From Leptofilum sp965223525 (lineage in GTDB: Bacteria; Chloroflexota; Anaerolineae; Promineifilales; Promineifilaceae): a stretch of 64,000 nucleotides of DNA. The stretch lies in assembly GCF_965223525.1 (NCBI RefSeq), contig NZ_CBDCWX010000005.1:248001-312000 (forward strand), written 5' to 3'. This document shows positions 8,676 through 17,336 of this stretch, in pieces. Made by a program: the position numbers and the translations under genes. The notes below the pieces were generated by a model. The model was not told the DNA's origin. It saw only the letters and a list, made by a program, of their open reading frames with translations, and did not search any database. Position 1 is the first letter of the stretch. The number at the start of each line of letters is the position of its first letter.

Positions 8676-8776
8676 TTGGGACAATTACGGGAGGAAAAGG
8701 CTCAGTGGCAAAAAAGGGGCAATTGCTGCCAAGGGTGGACAGTCAGTTGAGGTTTGGGTTAAACTTATTTGTTCTG

Positions 8777-8792
8777 TTAGACGATTGTCTAA
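8777..8792. promoter_or_regulatory. Palindrome TTAGACGATTGTCTAA, TetR-operator-like
   Basis: TTAGAC-GATT-GTCTAA is a perfect 6+6 palindrome with a 4-base centre (7+7 counting the outer G/C). It is of the form bound by TetR/AcrR repressors and lies about 165 bases upstream of a multidrug-type ABC exporter. No TetR gene is in the window. Confidence 0.45.
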
Positions 8793-8824
8793 CGTGTGGG
8801 GGAACGGCTGTTTCCCCGTGTATG

Positions 8825-8878
8825 TGTAAATCACAAAACGCATTTTGATGAAAAATGAGCCACGATATTGTGATTTAC
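8825..8878. repeat. 54-base TGTAAATCACAA element (copy 1)
   Basis: Ends are GTAAATCACAA and TTGTGATTTAC. The interior (CATTTTGATGAAAAATGAGCC) is, in reverse complement, the interior of the copy at 17283-17336, so this is a dispersed element of fixed length rather than a chance hairpin. Confidence 0.8.
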
Positions 8879-8955
8879 TTAGGCAAAAACCAAATGCGAG
8901 ACCGCACAAATTCAAATTTCTTTTTGGTTTTTACCACATCTCTGGAGGATCAGTT

Positions 8956-10731
8956 ATGAAACAAGATGCCGTCTACCGACGACTGCTGGGTTACCTAAAG
9001 CCATACCGCACTCAGCTATTCCTCGCCTATGCCTCGATGCTGTTTGCCACTCTGCTGAATCTATTTGTGCCCCAAATCATCAAAGATGCCATTGATAACG
9101 GGCTGGCAGCGGGCGAACCACGGGCGCTGTTTGTGGCCGGCGGCATCATTTTGGGCATTGCGGTGGTGCGCGGTTTAGCTGGGTTTGGCCAGCTATTTTT
9201 GGGTGAATGGCTCACACATCGCGTTTCTTATGATTTACGCAACCATTTTTACAACAGCGTTCAAGCCCTGCCATTTAGCTTCCATGATCGTACCCTAACA
9301 GGTGATTTAATGAGCCGCGCCACCAGCGACATCACCGAAACCGAGCGATTTGTGGGCATTGGGCTGATGGGGCTGATTTCTACCATGTTACTTTTGGTTG
9401 GGGTGATTGCCGTCATGCTGTGGGAATCTGTACAGCTTTCGCTGCTGGGGCTAATTCCCATTCCGCTGCTCATTTACGCAACCATTCGCTTTGGCAAAAC
9501 CGTGCGGCCTATGTTCAAGCTAATTCAGGAGCAAATGGGCGTGCTCTCTTCCACCATGCAAGAGAGCATGACGGGCATCAAGGTGGTCAAGGCCTTTGCC
9601 CGTGAGCCGCATGAATTGGCTAAATTCGACCATGAAAATGACGAATGGTTTGATCGCCGCTACGGGCTGATTAAAACCTGGGCCGATAATTGGCCGCTGT
9701 TCACCTTTTTGGTCGCAGCTTCCATCTTTTTGCTGCTTTGGTTTGGTGGCCCACGCGCTTTGGACGGTGAGATTACGGTTGGAACTTTGTTTGCCCTAAT
9801 CTCTTATATTCTTATGTTAAGTGCGCCAGTGCAGCGATTGGGCTTCCTAGTAAATTTGGCGGCGACGGCCGGAGCCAGCGCCAAGCGCGTATTCGACATC
9901 ATTGATACGCCCAGCGAAATTCAGGAGCGGGACGATGCCATCGCACTTGACCGTGCAGAAGGGGCGATCACATTCAACAATGTTGATTTTGCCTATCGTG
10001 CGGATCGGCCAATTCTGGCAGACATTTCGTTCCATGCCGAGCCGGGGCAAACCATTGCGCTCATTGGGCCAACTGGCTCTGGGAAATCAACAGTTACGAA
10101 TCTAATTCCTCGCTTTTACGATTCAACGGCCGGGCAAATTTTGGTGGATGGTGTGGACGTTCGTGATGTGCAGGTACAGTCGCTGCGGCAGCAGATTGGC
10201 ATTGTGCTACAAGACCCGTTTTTGTTTAGCCAGACGGTAGCAGAAAATATTGCATACGGCCGTCCCGATGCCACCTTAGATGAAATTATTGCTGCCGCCA
10301 AAGCAGCCCGCGTCCACGGCTTTGTAACCGATATGCCAGATGGCTACGACACCCGCGTGGGCGAACGGGGCGTCACGCTCAGTGGTGGGCAAAAGCAGCG
10401 CGTGGCCATTGCACGGGCCTTGCTCACCGACCCGCGCATTCTCATTTTGGATGATTCTACCAGCAGCGTAGACACCGAAACGGAGCATCTGATCCAGGAA
10501 GCGTTGGCGGTGTTGATGGAGGGGCGCACAACGTTTGTGATTGCCCAGCGGCTGCTAACGCTTAAAAATGCAGATATGATTTTGGTGTTGGACAACGGCC
10601 GTATCGTCCAGCGAGGCACCCATGATGCGCTGTTGGCTGAAGGGGGCTTGTACCGTGAAATTTATGATTTGCAGCTAAAAGATCAGGAAGCGTTTGTGGC
10701 ATTGGAAGCAGAAATGGGAGGGGGCGCATAA
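8956..10731 (+). CDS. ABC exporter half-transporter with degenerate ATP site
   Basis: 591 residues: six-helix exporter domain (residues about 15-320) then a nucleotide-binding domain. Walker A GPTGSGKST is near 371 and the signature LSGGQKQR is canonical. Two catalytic positions are altered: Walker B reads ILILDDSTSS (Asp where Glu is needed) and the switch His is Gln (VIAQRLLTL). This matches the inactive-site subunit of heterodimeric exporters such as TM287/288 or BmrCD. The ATG at 8956 with GGAGG is preferred; an in-frame extension would run through a repeat. The stop overlaps the next start as TAATG, so the two subunits are translationally coupled. Substrate unknown; lipids or drugs are usual. 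Confidence 0.93.
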   Translation: MKQDAVYRRLLGYLKPYRTQLFLAYASMLFATLLNLFVPQIIKDAIDNGLAAGEPRALFVAGGIILGIAVVRGLAGFGQLFLGEWLTHRVSYDLRNHFYNSVQALPFSFHDRTLTGDLMSRATSDITETERFVGIGLMGLISTMLLLVGVIAVMLWESVQLSLLGLIPIPLLIYATIRFGKTVRPMFKLIQEQMGVLSSTMQESMTGIKVVKAFAREPHELAKFDHENDEWFDRRYGLIKTWADNWPLFTFLVAASIFLLLWFGGPRALDGEITVGTLFALISYILMLSAPVQRLGFLVNLAATAGASAKRVFDIIDTPSEIQERDDAIALDRAEGAITFNNVDFAYRADRPILADISFHAEPGQTIALIGPTGSGKSTVTNLIPRFYDSTAGQILVDGVDVRDVQVQSLRQQIGIVLQDPFLFSQTVAENIAYGRPDATLDEIIAAAKAARVHGFVTDMPDGYDTRVGERGVTLSGGQKQRVAIARALLTDPRILILDDSTSSVDTETEHLIQEALAVLMEGRTTFVIAQRLLTLKNADMILVLDNGRIVQRGTHDALLAEGGLYREIYDLQLKDQEAFVALEAEMGGGA

Positions 10732-12662
10732 TGAGTAATCAACAAAAACAACAGCAAAACGGGAGTAGCAACGGCCGTTCCCCAGAAAAAGAGTTCGATC
10801 CCAAAATGGGTATTGAGGAGCGTGAGCGGCAAGACCGTGAAGAGCGCATTCGCGCCCTGCTAAAAGAAGATGATGATGAACTGCTAGGCAAAGCGTACGA
10901 CGGCCGTTTGGTGCGGCGATTGATGGGCTATATGCGGCCGTATTTGTCCCGCATGGTGGTTGCCATCGTGCTCATGATTAGCAGTTCGCTGCTGGCTGTC
11001 GCCCAGCCCACCATCGTAGGCCGCGCCATTGATGATGGCATTCGCGCTGGTGAATTTGACACGTTGCGACTGTGGACTGGCATGTTTATTGCCGCGGCCG
11101 TTGGCGAATGGATCACCAATCGGTTTCGCATTGCCATCATGGCTTACGTCGGCACCAAAGTGGTGGCCGACTACCGCAGCGAGCTGTTCCGCCACCTGCA
11201 TACGCTGTCGCTCAACTTTCACAACAATTACAGCGTGGGCCGTCTAATGAGCCGCCTTATCAGCGATGTAGGCGTCCTGCAAGATTTCATCACCTGGTCC
11301 ATTACCGGCCTCTTTCGCTCATTTTTTACGCTGACGGGCATTATCATTGCCATGCTGGTGCTGAACTGGCGGCTGGCGCTGGTTACCTTTGCCGTGCTGC
11401 CGTTGATGATTATTCTCACCAACTATTGGCGGGTGCGCGTGCGCGGCGCATACAGAGCCACGCGGCAGCGGCTGGCGCTCATCAACGGCTATCTCAACGA
11501 ATCCATTTCTGGCATTCGTGTGACCAAAAGCTTCATCCGCGAGGCGAAAAACAGCCAATATTTTGACGATCTCAACTACTCCTACTTCAATGCCAACGTA
11601 GCTGCCAGCCGTCTCACGGCCACCTTCTTTCCTGGCGTGGATTTTATGGGCTCTTTGGCGACGGCTTTGGTAGTAGGCGTAGGCGGTTGGTTGGTGCTGG
11701 GCGATGCCCTCACCACCGGGACGCTGGTTGCTTTTGTGTTGTACATTGACCGCTTCTTTAACCCCATTCGGGAGCTGGCGCAACGGTACAACACCTTCCA
11801 GGCAACCATGGCCGCCAGTGAGCGCGTGTTTAACTTGCTGGATACCCAGCCAGACTTGTTGGATGCACAAAACGCAACCGAACTCCCCCCTGTGCAGGGG
11901 CGTGTAGCGTTTCGGGATGTAACCTTTAGCTATCAGGATGGCGTGCCAGTACTCAACGGCATCACGCTGCAAGCGGAGCCGGGGCAGCGGATTGCCTTGG
12001 TGGGCGAGACGGGCGCGGGCAAGAGCACCATCATTCGGCTCGTTGCCCGCTTCTTTGACATCACGGGTGGTTCGCTGACGATTGACGGGCATGAGGTGCG
12101 TCAGGTGACGCAGGCCAGCTTACGCAGCCAGCTAGGGATTGTGTTGCAAGATACGTTCTTGTTTACGGGCACGATTGAGGAGAATATTCGCTACGGCCGT
12201 CTCAATGCCACCGATGAAGAAGTAATTGCCGCAGCAACGGCCGTTGGTGCCGATGCCTTTATTCGCAACATGCCAGAAGGGTATCAAACGGAAGTGGGCG
12301 AAAATGGTGTGAACCTGAGTGTGGGGCAGCGGCAAATCATCTCCTTTGCTCGTGCCCTGTTGGCCGATCCGCACATTCTTATTTTGGATGAAGCCACCAG
12401 CAGCGTGGACACAACCACAGAAAAAGTGATTCAGCAGGCGTTGGATACGCTTATGGAAGGACGCACCAGCTTTGTGATTGCCCACCGACTGAGTACGATT
12501 GTCGGGGCGGATCAGATTGTGGTTTTGGATAACGGCCGTATCGTAGAACGCGGCACCCATGAAGAACTGCTAGCCCGAAAAGGACGTTACTACAACCTGT
12601 ACACCATGCAGTGGGCTGCCCAAGAGGGCGAGGCCAGCCAGACCCATTTCAGCCAAAGCTAG
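10731..12662 (+). CDS. ABC exporter half-transporter, catalytic partner
   Basis: 643 residues with a hydrophilic N-terminal extension of about 70 residues rich in Gln, Asn and Glu, then a six-helix domain and a nucleotide-binding domain. Walker A GETGAGKST (near 424), Walker B ILILDEATSSVD with the catalytic Glu, and H-loop VIAHRLST are all intact. Its signature is LSVGQ rather than LSGGQ. In a heterodimer that signature faces the Walker motifs of the partner, so all three degenerate features of the pair fall in the same composite ATP site while the other site is fully canonical. Coupled to the upstream gene by TAATG. Confidence 0.94.
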   Translation: MSNQQKQQQNGSSNGRSPEKEFDPKMGIEERERQDREERIRALLKEDDDELLGKAYDGRLVRRLMGYMRPYLSRMVVAIVLMISSSLLAVAQPTIVGRAIDDGIRAGEFDTLRLWTGMFIAAAVGEWITNRFRIAIMAYVGTKVVADYRSELFRHLHTLSLNFHNNYSVGRLMSRLISDVGVLQDFITWSITGLFRSFFTLTGIIIAMLVLNWRLALVTFAVLPLMIILTNYWRVRVRGAYRATRQRLALINGYLNESISGIRVTKSFIREAKNSQYFDDLNYSYFNANVAASRLTATFFPGVDFMGSLATALVVGVGGWLVLGDALTTGTLVAFVLYIDRFFNPIRELAQRYNTFQATMAASERVFNLLDTQPDLLDAQNATELPPVQGRVAFRDVTFSYQDGVPVLNGITLQAEPGQRIALVGETGAGKSTIIRLVARFFDITGGSLTIDGHEVRQVTQASLRSQLGIVLQDTFLFTGTIEENIRYGRLNATDEEVIAAATAVGADAFIRNMPEGYQTEVGENGVNLSVGQRQIISFARALLADPHILILDEATSSVDTTTEKVIQQALDTLMEGRTSFVIAHRLSTIVGADQIVVLDNGRIVERGTHEELLARKGRYYNLYTMQWAAQEGEASQTHFSQS

Positions 12663-12714
12663 GTTTTCAGGGGCGCGGATTAACACCGGACGGTTTGACG
12701 AAATTAAATGATTT

Positions 12715-12784
12715 GGACACTGATGAGCACTGATTTTCACGGATTTTTGCCCATATCAGTGTTCATCTGTGTTTATCAGTGTCC
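12715..12784. repeat. Inverted repeat, CACTGAT family (copy 2)
   Basis: GGACACTGAT and ATCAGTGTCC are exact end complements, with inner CACTGATTTTCACGG. Sits between the ABC pair and the sigma factor gene. Confidence 0.82.
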
Positions 12785-12836
12785 TAAATCTCCCCTTGAA
12801 TTGTGATACTTTTCTCCAAACTGCGTCTTAACAGAT

Positions 12837-13370
12837 ATGAGCATCGTTCTTCCTTTTGGCAAACAACAAACGGCCGTCTCCATTGACTGGAACGCCCTGT
12901 ATGCTGATCACATCGGGCGCATCTTTAACTTTTTTCGCTATCGTGTTGGCGATGAGGCAACGGCTGAAGATTTAACGGCCGTTACCTTCGAGAAAGCGTG
13001 GGTTAAACGCCAACAGTTTCGTGGAGATGCCGACTCGTTTGTCCACTGGTTGTATGCGATTGCTCGCAACGTTGCGAATGATCATTATCGGAAAAGACCC
13101 GACACAGTTGCTTTAGATGAAATTGTCACTCTAGCAACTAGCACAAATCTAAACGACGTAGTCGCCAAAAAAATAGAGTTCGCCCAGCTTGTTCACGCCA
13201 TTAGCCAACTACCTGCCCGTGAGCGCGATGTTATCACCCTCAAATACGGTGCAGCCTTGAACAATCGCCAAATTGCCAGGCAGCTACGGCTAAGTGAATC
13301 AAACGTTGGCTCAATTTTACACTGCACCATTCACAAGCTGCGGCGGAAAATGGAGGATAAAGATGAATGA
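12837..13370 (+). CDS. ECF-type RNA polymerase sigma factor
   Basis: 177 residues. Region 2 spans about residues 18-85 (YADHIGRIFNFFRYRVGD, AEDLTAVTFEKAW, FVHWLYAIARNVANDHYR) and region 4 about 118-170 (LPARERDVITLKY, then the helix-turn-helix NRQIARQLRLSESNVGSIL). Directs polymerase to a stress or envelope regulon; the target promoters cannot be read from here. The next gene starts inside its last codons (ATGAATGA overlap), the usual arrangement for a sigma factor and its membrane regulator. Confidence 0.93.
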   Translation: MSIVLPFGKQQTAVSIDWNALYADHIGRIFNFFRYRVGDEATAEDLTAVTFEKAWVKRQQFRGDADSFVHWLYAIARNVANDHYRKRPDTVALDEIVTLATSTNLNDVVAKKIEFAQLVHAISQLPARERDVITLKYGAALNNRQIARQLRLSESNVGSILHCTIHKLRRKMEDKDE

Positions 13371-14157
13371 CGATTTTTTGAAAAAGCATCGGGTTCGGCC
13401 AAACCCACACTTTGTCAGGTCGCTCTATCAATCAATTGAAAACCCAACCCGTAGGAGATTTACTATGTTTACAGATAGATTTTTCTCAAGAAATATGTTG
13501 CGCCCAGCGTTTTTGCTACCGTTGGCAATCCTCATTGTCAGCTTTCTCACCCTGGCGATTTCACCCACGGCGCGAGCGGCCGTTCAATCTTTACTCTCAT
13601 TCAATGGTGTGGAAGTCACCGTTGATCCGGAAACGGGCGGCCTGCGCGCCGAAGGAAACAGCGAGGCTATCATTTACCAAGATGACAATACGGTTTTTGT
13701 GGTTAGTGAAGATGGAAGTACGGCCGTTGGTGTTAGCCATGGTGAAAGGGAACCCCAACTAATGTTATTGGACGAAGTTGCGGCTGCTTTCCCCGACTTT
13801 GAACTGCCTACCAATTTGCCCGATGGCTACACCCTTGAACCGAATGCCGACATCCTTTTTGGCAAGATTGTCACCGTTCGTTGGCGTAATGAAGCAGGAG
13901 ATACCATCACTTATTGGTGGGGAACCGCACCTGCACAACCTGAACTAGCATCCTCGGCGGAGGAAGCTGCTCCTGTAGAGATTACGGCCGAAAACGCTCA
14001 ACAAATGACGAGCCGTATGGAGCCGTACCAAATAATGCAAGGGCCAGACGGATCAGAAATTGCTGTCTTGCGAAGCGAGGAGGATGGTGCCCTCGTACAA
14101 GTCATCGCAACGGACACGGCACTTTCGGTTGAAACGCTTCAAGCGATCATACCTTAG
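13363..14157 (+). CDS. Single-pass membrane protein, probable anti-sigma partner
   Basis: 264 residues from the ATG at 13363, which overlaps the sigma stop by eight bases and has GGAGGATAAAG upstream. A short basic N-terminal segment (cytoplasmic) is followed by one membrane helix at about 46-66 (LLPLAILIVSFLTLAI). The remaining 195 residues would be outside the membrane and are acidic, rich in Glu and Asp. No zinc anti-sigma motif is visible in the short N-terminus, so the anti-sigma role rests on gene order and topology. The outer domain resembles the DUF4367 style but I cannot confirm it. Confidence 0.7.
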   Translation: MNDDFLKKHRVRPNPHFVRSLYQSIENPTRRRFTMFTDRFFSRNMLRPAFLLPLAILIVSFLTLAISPTARAAVQSLLSFNGVEVTVDPETGGLRAEGNSEAIIYQDDNTVFVVSEDGSTAVGVSHGEREPQLMLLDEVAAAFPDFELPTNLPDGYTLEPNADILFGKIVTVRWRNEAGDTITYWWGTAPAQPELASSAEEAAPVEITAENAQQMTSRMEPYQIMQGPDGSEIAVLRSEEDGALVQVIATDTALSVETLQAIIP

Positions 14158-14188
14158 CCTAAGGCTGATAGATAAAAAGTATGCGATA

Positions 14189-14222
14189 ATGTGACAGTCA
14201 CTTTGAAAGTGACTGTCACATC
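14189..14222. repeat. GTGACAGTCAC hairpin (copy 2)
   Basis: ATGTGACAGTCACTTT and AAAGTGACTGTCACAT are perfect complements closing almost without a loop. It sits just 3' of the anti-sigma-like gene. Confidence 0.85.
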
Positions 14223-14236
14223 CAGGCAAGAAAATG

Positions 14237-14268
14237 AAAAAGCGCACTCTGTCTCGAGTGCGCTTTTT
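14237..14268. terminator. Bidirectional intrinsic terminator
   Basis: AAAAAGCGCACTC pairs with GAGTGCGCTTTTT around a 6-base loop. It lies between the convergent anti-sigma-like and LysM genes and has an A run and a T run on either side, so it can end transcripts from both directions. Confidence 0.9.
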
Positions 14269-14308
14269 GCTTTTCAGGGGGGTGAATCCTCAATTTCCAA
14301 CCTCTGAA

Positions 14309-15319
14309 CTACTGACTGCCGGGAATCTCCAGGGTTTGTCCTACATAAATGATGTAAGGTGAGGTTAAATCATTGGCTTCAGCAATGGCTGGCCAAGCTA
14401 CGCCATATTGCAGCGAAATGAGGAACAGCGTTTCGCCTTGTTTCACCACATGGGAGAATGCTGGCGCGGGGCCAGGTGCATCCACAGGAATTTTTAGCTC
14501 ATCCCCAACCTTGATCAAGTTAGGATTTACCAGCCCGTTGGCTTCTGCAATTTGTACCCAGCTAATGCCAAACTTAAGACCTATGCGGAACAGGTTGTCG
14601 CCAGGCTGTACGATGTAGGTTGTTTCGGTTTGGGGTGAAGGTGTTGGTGTCGGCCCTGGGTCTGGCTGGGATGCACCGGGCAGCTTAAGTACCTGACCCA
14701 CCGTCAACACATTGGGATTTGCCAGGTTGTTTTCATTTGCAATAGCCACCCAGGAAATGCCATATTTTAGGCCGATACGATACAAATTTTCACCAGCAGC
14801 CACTGTGTGCGTAGCTGGAGTTGTTTCGTCTGAATCGTCTTGGGCATCATCAGCTTCATTGCCGTCGCCAGTGTCTGACGCTTCTTCGTCGTTATTGCCT
14901 TCTTGCTCTGTGTTTTCTTCATCTGCGGAATCTTCTGCTGCATCATCTTCTGCAGCGTCACCCGTCTCTTCTTCATTGGCAGCATCATCACCCGCACCAC
15001 CATTGTCCTCTGCAGCAGGATCTTCAGCCGTATCTTCGCTTGGGCTGTCTGTACTGTCTTCGCTGTTACCTTCTTCTGTGGCGGGGTCTTCCGTAGTGGC
15101 ATCTTCTGTGGTCGCGTCTTCGGTGGAGCCAGCGCTATCATCTGTTGTTGCAGTATTGCCATCGGTACCGCCACCCTGGTTGACGTCCGTTACTTCACCA
15201 GCCGAATCGCCATCGCCGGGATCGTCTGTGCCGCCAAGCGGCCGTTCGCAAGCCACAGTAATTAAGGTAAGCAAAATGAACAATGTTATCAAACTTAGTA
15301 AACGCCGCTGGGAAACCAT
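14309..15319 (-). CDS. LysM-domain lipoprotein with acidic linker
   Basis: 336 residues. The N-terminus is a lipoprotein signal (hydrophobic LITLFILLTLITVAC, lipidated Cys about residue 24). It continues as about 130 residues of low-complexity Asp/Glu/Thr/Ser, then three LysM domains at roughly 166-211, 234-279 and 289-334, each with the GENLYRIGLKYGI/GDNLFRIGLKFGI-type core and a closing VGxxLxIP. LysM domains bind N-acetylglucosamine polymers, so this is a surface-anchored envelope- or polysaccharide-binding protein. No catalytic domain is present. ATG at 15319 has GGAGG six bases upstream. Its convergent neighbour is the sigma/anti-sigma pair, suggesting an envelope-stress neighbourhood. 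Confidence 0.93.
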   Translation of the reverse strand: MVSQRRLLSLITLFILLTLITVACERPLGGTDDPGDGDSAGEVTDVNQGGGTDGNTATTDDSAGSTEDATTEDATTEDPATEEGNSEDSTDSPSEDTAEDPAAEDNGGAGDDAANEEETGDAAEDDAAEDSADEENTEQEGNNDEEASDTGDGNEADDAQDDSDETTPATHTVAAGENLYRIGLKYGISWVAIANENNLANPNVLTVGQVLKLPGASQPDPGPTPTPSPQTETTYIVQPGDNLFRIGLKFGISWVQIAEANGLVNPNLIKVGDELKIPVDAPGPAPAFSHVVKQGETLFLISLQYGVAWPAIAEANDLTSPYIIYVGQTLEIPGSQ

Positions 15320-15774
15320 CTCATACCTCCACTAACATGACGATGTTCTCATTTGTCTCTACTCAAACGAGAGGGGTGGTTGTTGGCAACTTGTCTGTCA
15401 ATAACCATACTTTACATTAACATAACCAATTTCAGGCTAACTATAGCACGTTATTTGCTTTACGTAAAGTTAAAATTGCCCCTTTTTGCGCCTTTACAGG
15501 GTTGCAAATCTTTAATTTGGTGAGTGCGCCTTAGGGTATGTTATAATCGCCTCAATGTGTAAAGGTGAGCACAAAGTGGGTCATTTGTTGTGCTGGTGCC
15601 GCTATACCGTATCTACCAATTTTTCTCTGGTCTGCCTGAAATGCACGTAATAGCGTGCGTAAGTTTTTTGCCCTAGTGTGGGAGCTAATTGACTGATTAG
15701 ACAACTATTTGGCTAGACCTATCGGGGTGGAGGGAAACGGCCGTATCTCTAAACAGAATCAAGAAGACATTTCT
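15320..15774. other. 455-base intergenic region, divergent promoters
   Basis: No gene seen. It separates the divergent LysM and REC-GAF-GAF genes. It contains an extended -10 promoter at 15539-15547 pointing right and a small palindrome, TTTACGTAAAG, near 15459. The in-frame upstream extension of the next gene begins at a TTG without ribosome site and is not used. Confidence 0.7.
15539..15547 (+). promoter_or_regulatory. Extended -10 promoter element
   Basis: TGTTATAAT: an exact TATAAT preceded by TG one base upstream, the extended -10 form. A weak TTGGTG sits 19 bases further upstream. It would give a leader of about 220 bases before the REC-GAF-GAF start at 15775. Confidence 0.55.
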
Positions 15775-17280
15775 ATGAGCGGTGAGTTCATTCTCATAAT
15801 TGACGACAGTCAAGAAATCGTGAAACATCTAACCGAAACGGTTCTGCCAAGCTTTGGGTACCATACCATGCACGCCTACGATGGCAAAACGGGTCTGGAA
15901 ATTATTCGAGAGAAAGAACCCGACCTGGTAATGTTAGATTTTAACCTGCCCCAAATGACTGGGTTAGACGTGCTTCAGCAAATGGCGCAAGAGTCTTTGC
16001 GTACACCCGTTGTGTTAATGACGGGTTACGGCTCAGAACTAAGTGCCATTGAAGCCTTTAGGCTAGGTGCTAAAGATTATTTGATCAAACCGTTTACGGT
16101 TGATGAAATTGTGGGGACGATAGATCGCGCCCTGGTGGAAACGCGCCTGCTCCATGACAAAGCAAAGCTGGCAGAGCAGATTCGTTTGCTAAAGGTGGAG
16201 ATGAGTCGCCAGAGCAACGAGATGCAAACGCTCTCTAACATTGGCAAGGCAATTACAACGTTGCTGAGCGTAGACGAAGTGCTACAGCGGGTTTTGGAAG
16301 CGGCAATTTATCTGACGAATGCAGAAGAAAGCACCATTTGGCTACCTGATGACGAGGGGAAACATTTACGGCCGTATGATCGGCAAACCTCTCACCGCCC
16401 CCATGCAGAAGCACCCATTCTGCCAATGGCCGACTCACCTGCCGGGGAAGTTATGCAAACAGGCCGACCCATTCGCCAATCTTCAATGAGTGGGCAGGGA
16501 ATGAAGGTAAAAAGTGGCTACTTTGCCCACGCAGTGATCTATGTGCCGCTGCAACTGCGGGGCATTCCGCTAGGCGTGTTGGGCGTCAGCAATCGCTCCG
16601 CTTACCGCGCCTTTAGCAAGCAAGATGAATTTCTCCTTTCCTTCCTGGCTGATTTTGCAGCCATCGCTTTAGAGAATGCGCGTGTTTTTCAGGCTGCCGA
16701 CCAAGCATTGACAGTTCGGCTAGATGAGCTAAATACGCTCATTCACATCACCCAAACCATTACCTCATCCCTTGACCTTCAAGAAGTGATTCGGTTGACA
16801 ATCCAGCAGGTTCATGATAGTTGGGACATCGAGGCTTCTTCTTTGTGGCTATTGGATGAATCTACCCAAACGTTGCGCGTGCTAACAAATGTGGGAACGG
16901 CCGTTGAAGAGTTGAGCAAAATTGAGTTAAACATTGATCAGGGCATTGTGGGCCAGGTGGTTAGTACGGGCCAGCCCATTTACACCAACGACGTGTCCAA
17001 CAATGAGCACCATTACCACCAAGCGGATGAAAAAACCGGTTTTGACACAGACACCTTGCTCTGTGTGCCGCTTATTTTTCGGGGCAAAGTTATTGGAGCC
17101 ATGCAGCTATTGAACAAGCTGGATGGTGCGTTTGATGAGGCTGATTTGGAACGCGCCCGCGCCATTGCTGCCGCCATCGCCATTGCCGTGAACAATGCTT
17201 TGCTTTTTGATGAAGCTGAATCGCGCAAGCAGCAGCTTGAAACTGCTTTACACCAACTGGATAACGCGAATTTGCCCTGA
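15775..17280 (+). CDS. Response-regulator receiver protein with two GAF domains
   Basis: 501 residues from the ATG at 15775. A receiver domain (phospho-acceptor Asp near 55 in LVMLDFNLPQ, acidic pair at 10-11, Lys in YLIKPF) is followed by a short coiled-coil and two GAF domains at about 165-315 and 335-490, the second with clear GAF features (GIVGQVVSTGQPIYTNDV, LCVPLIFRGKVIGAMQLLN). It ends in a Glu/Gln-rich helix. There is no kinase, HTH, GGDEF or phosphatase output, so it probably acts by protein contact or relays phosphate plus a small-molecule signal. No cognate kinase adjoins it. Confidence 0.92.
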   Translation: MSGEFILIIDDSQEIVKHLTETVLPSFGYHTMHAYDGKTGLEIIREKEPDLVMLDFNLPQMTGLDVLQQMAQESLRTPVVLMTGYGSELSAIEAFRLGAKDYLIKPFTVDEIVGTIDRALVETRLLHDKAKLAEQIRLLKVEMSRQSNEMQTLSNIGKAITTLLSVDEVLQRVLEAAIYLTNAEESTIWLPDDEGKHLRPYDRQTSHRPHAEAPILPMADSPAGEVMQTGRPIRQSSMSGQGMKVKSGYFAHAVIYVPLQLRGIPLGVLGVSNRSAYRAFSKQDEFLLSFLADFAAIALENARVFQAADQALTVRLDELNTLIHITQTITSSLDLQEVIRLTIQQVHDSWDIEASSLWLLDESTQTLRVLTNVGTAVEELSKIELNIDQGIVGQVVSTGQPIYTNDVSNNEHHYHQADEKTGFDTDTLLCVPLIFRGKVIGAMQLLNKLDGAFDEADLERARAIAAAIAIAVNNALLFDEAESRKQQLETALHQLDNANLP

Positions 17281-17282
17281 TG

Positions 17283-17336
17283 TGTAAATCACAATATCCC
17301 GGCTCATTTTTATCGAAATACTTTTTGTGATTTACA
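17283..17336. repeat. 54-base TGTAAATCACAA element (copy 2)
   Basis: Same ends as the copy at 8825-8878 (TGTAAATCACAA...TTGTGATTTACA) with its interior in reverse orientation (GGCTCATTTTTATCG). Its last base is the first base of the ATG of the following gene. Confidence 0.8.

Larger units (their letters stand above)
8376..8955. other. 580-base intergenic region between DUF2089 set and ABC exporter
   Basis: No gene is visible. It is A+T-rich near 8430-8580 with many CAAAATT stretches and small palindromes (TGTTGTCAACA near 8487, AGCAAAATTGCT near 8511). It holds, in order, a hairpin at 8396-8428, a GTGACAGTCAC inverted repeat at 8611-8675, a TetR-like palindrome at 8777-8792 and a 54-base repeat at 8825-8878, each listed separately. 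It must contain the divergent promoters for both flanking operons. Confidence 0.8.

Noticed and set aside
8845..8955. Upstream extension of the first ABC subunit
   Set aside because: It would translate the 54-base repeat; the ATG at 8956 has a proper GGAGG and gives the family length.
11319..12092. 257-codon minus-strand frame within the second ABC subunit
   Set aside because: Antisense shadow of a well-supported gene; composition is random-like.
14712..15335. 207-codon Ser/Val-rich plus-strand frame
   Set aside because: It mirrors the repetitive acidic linker of the LysM lipoprotein; low-complexity DNA keeps several frames open.
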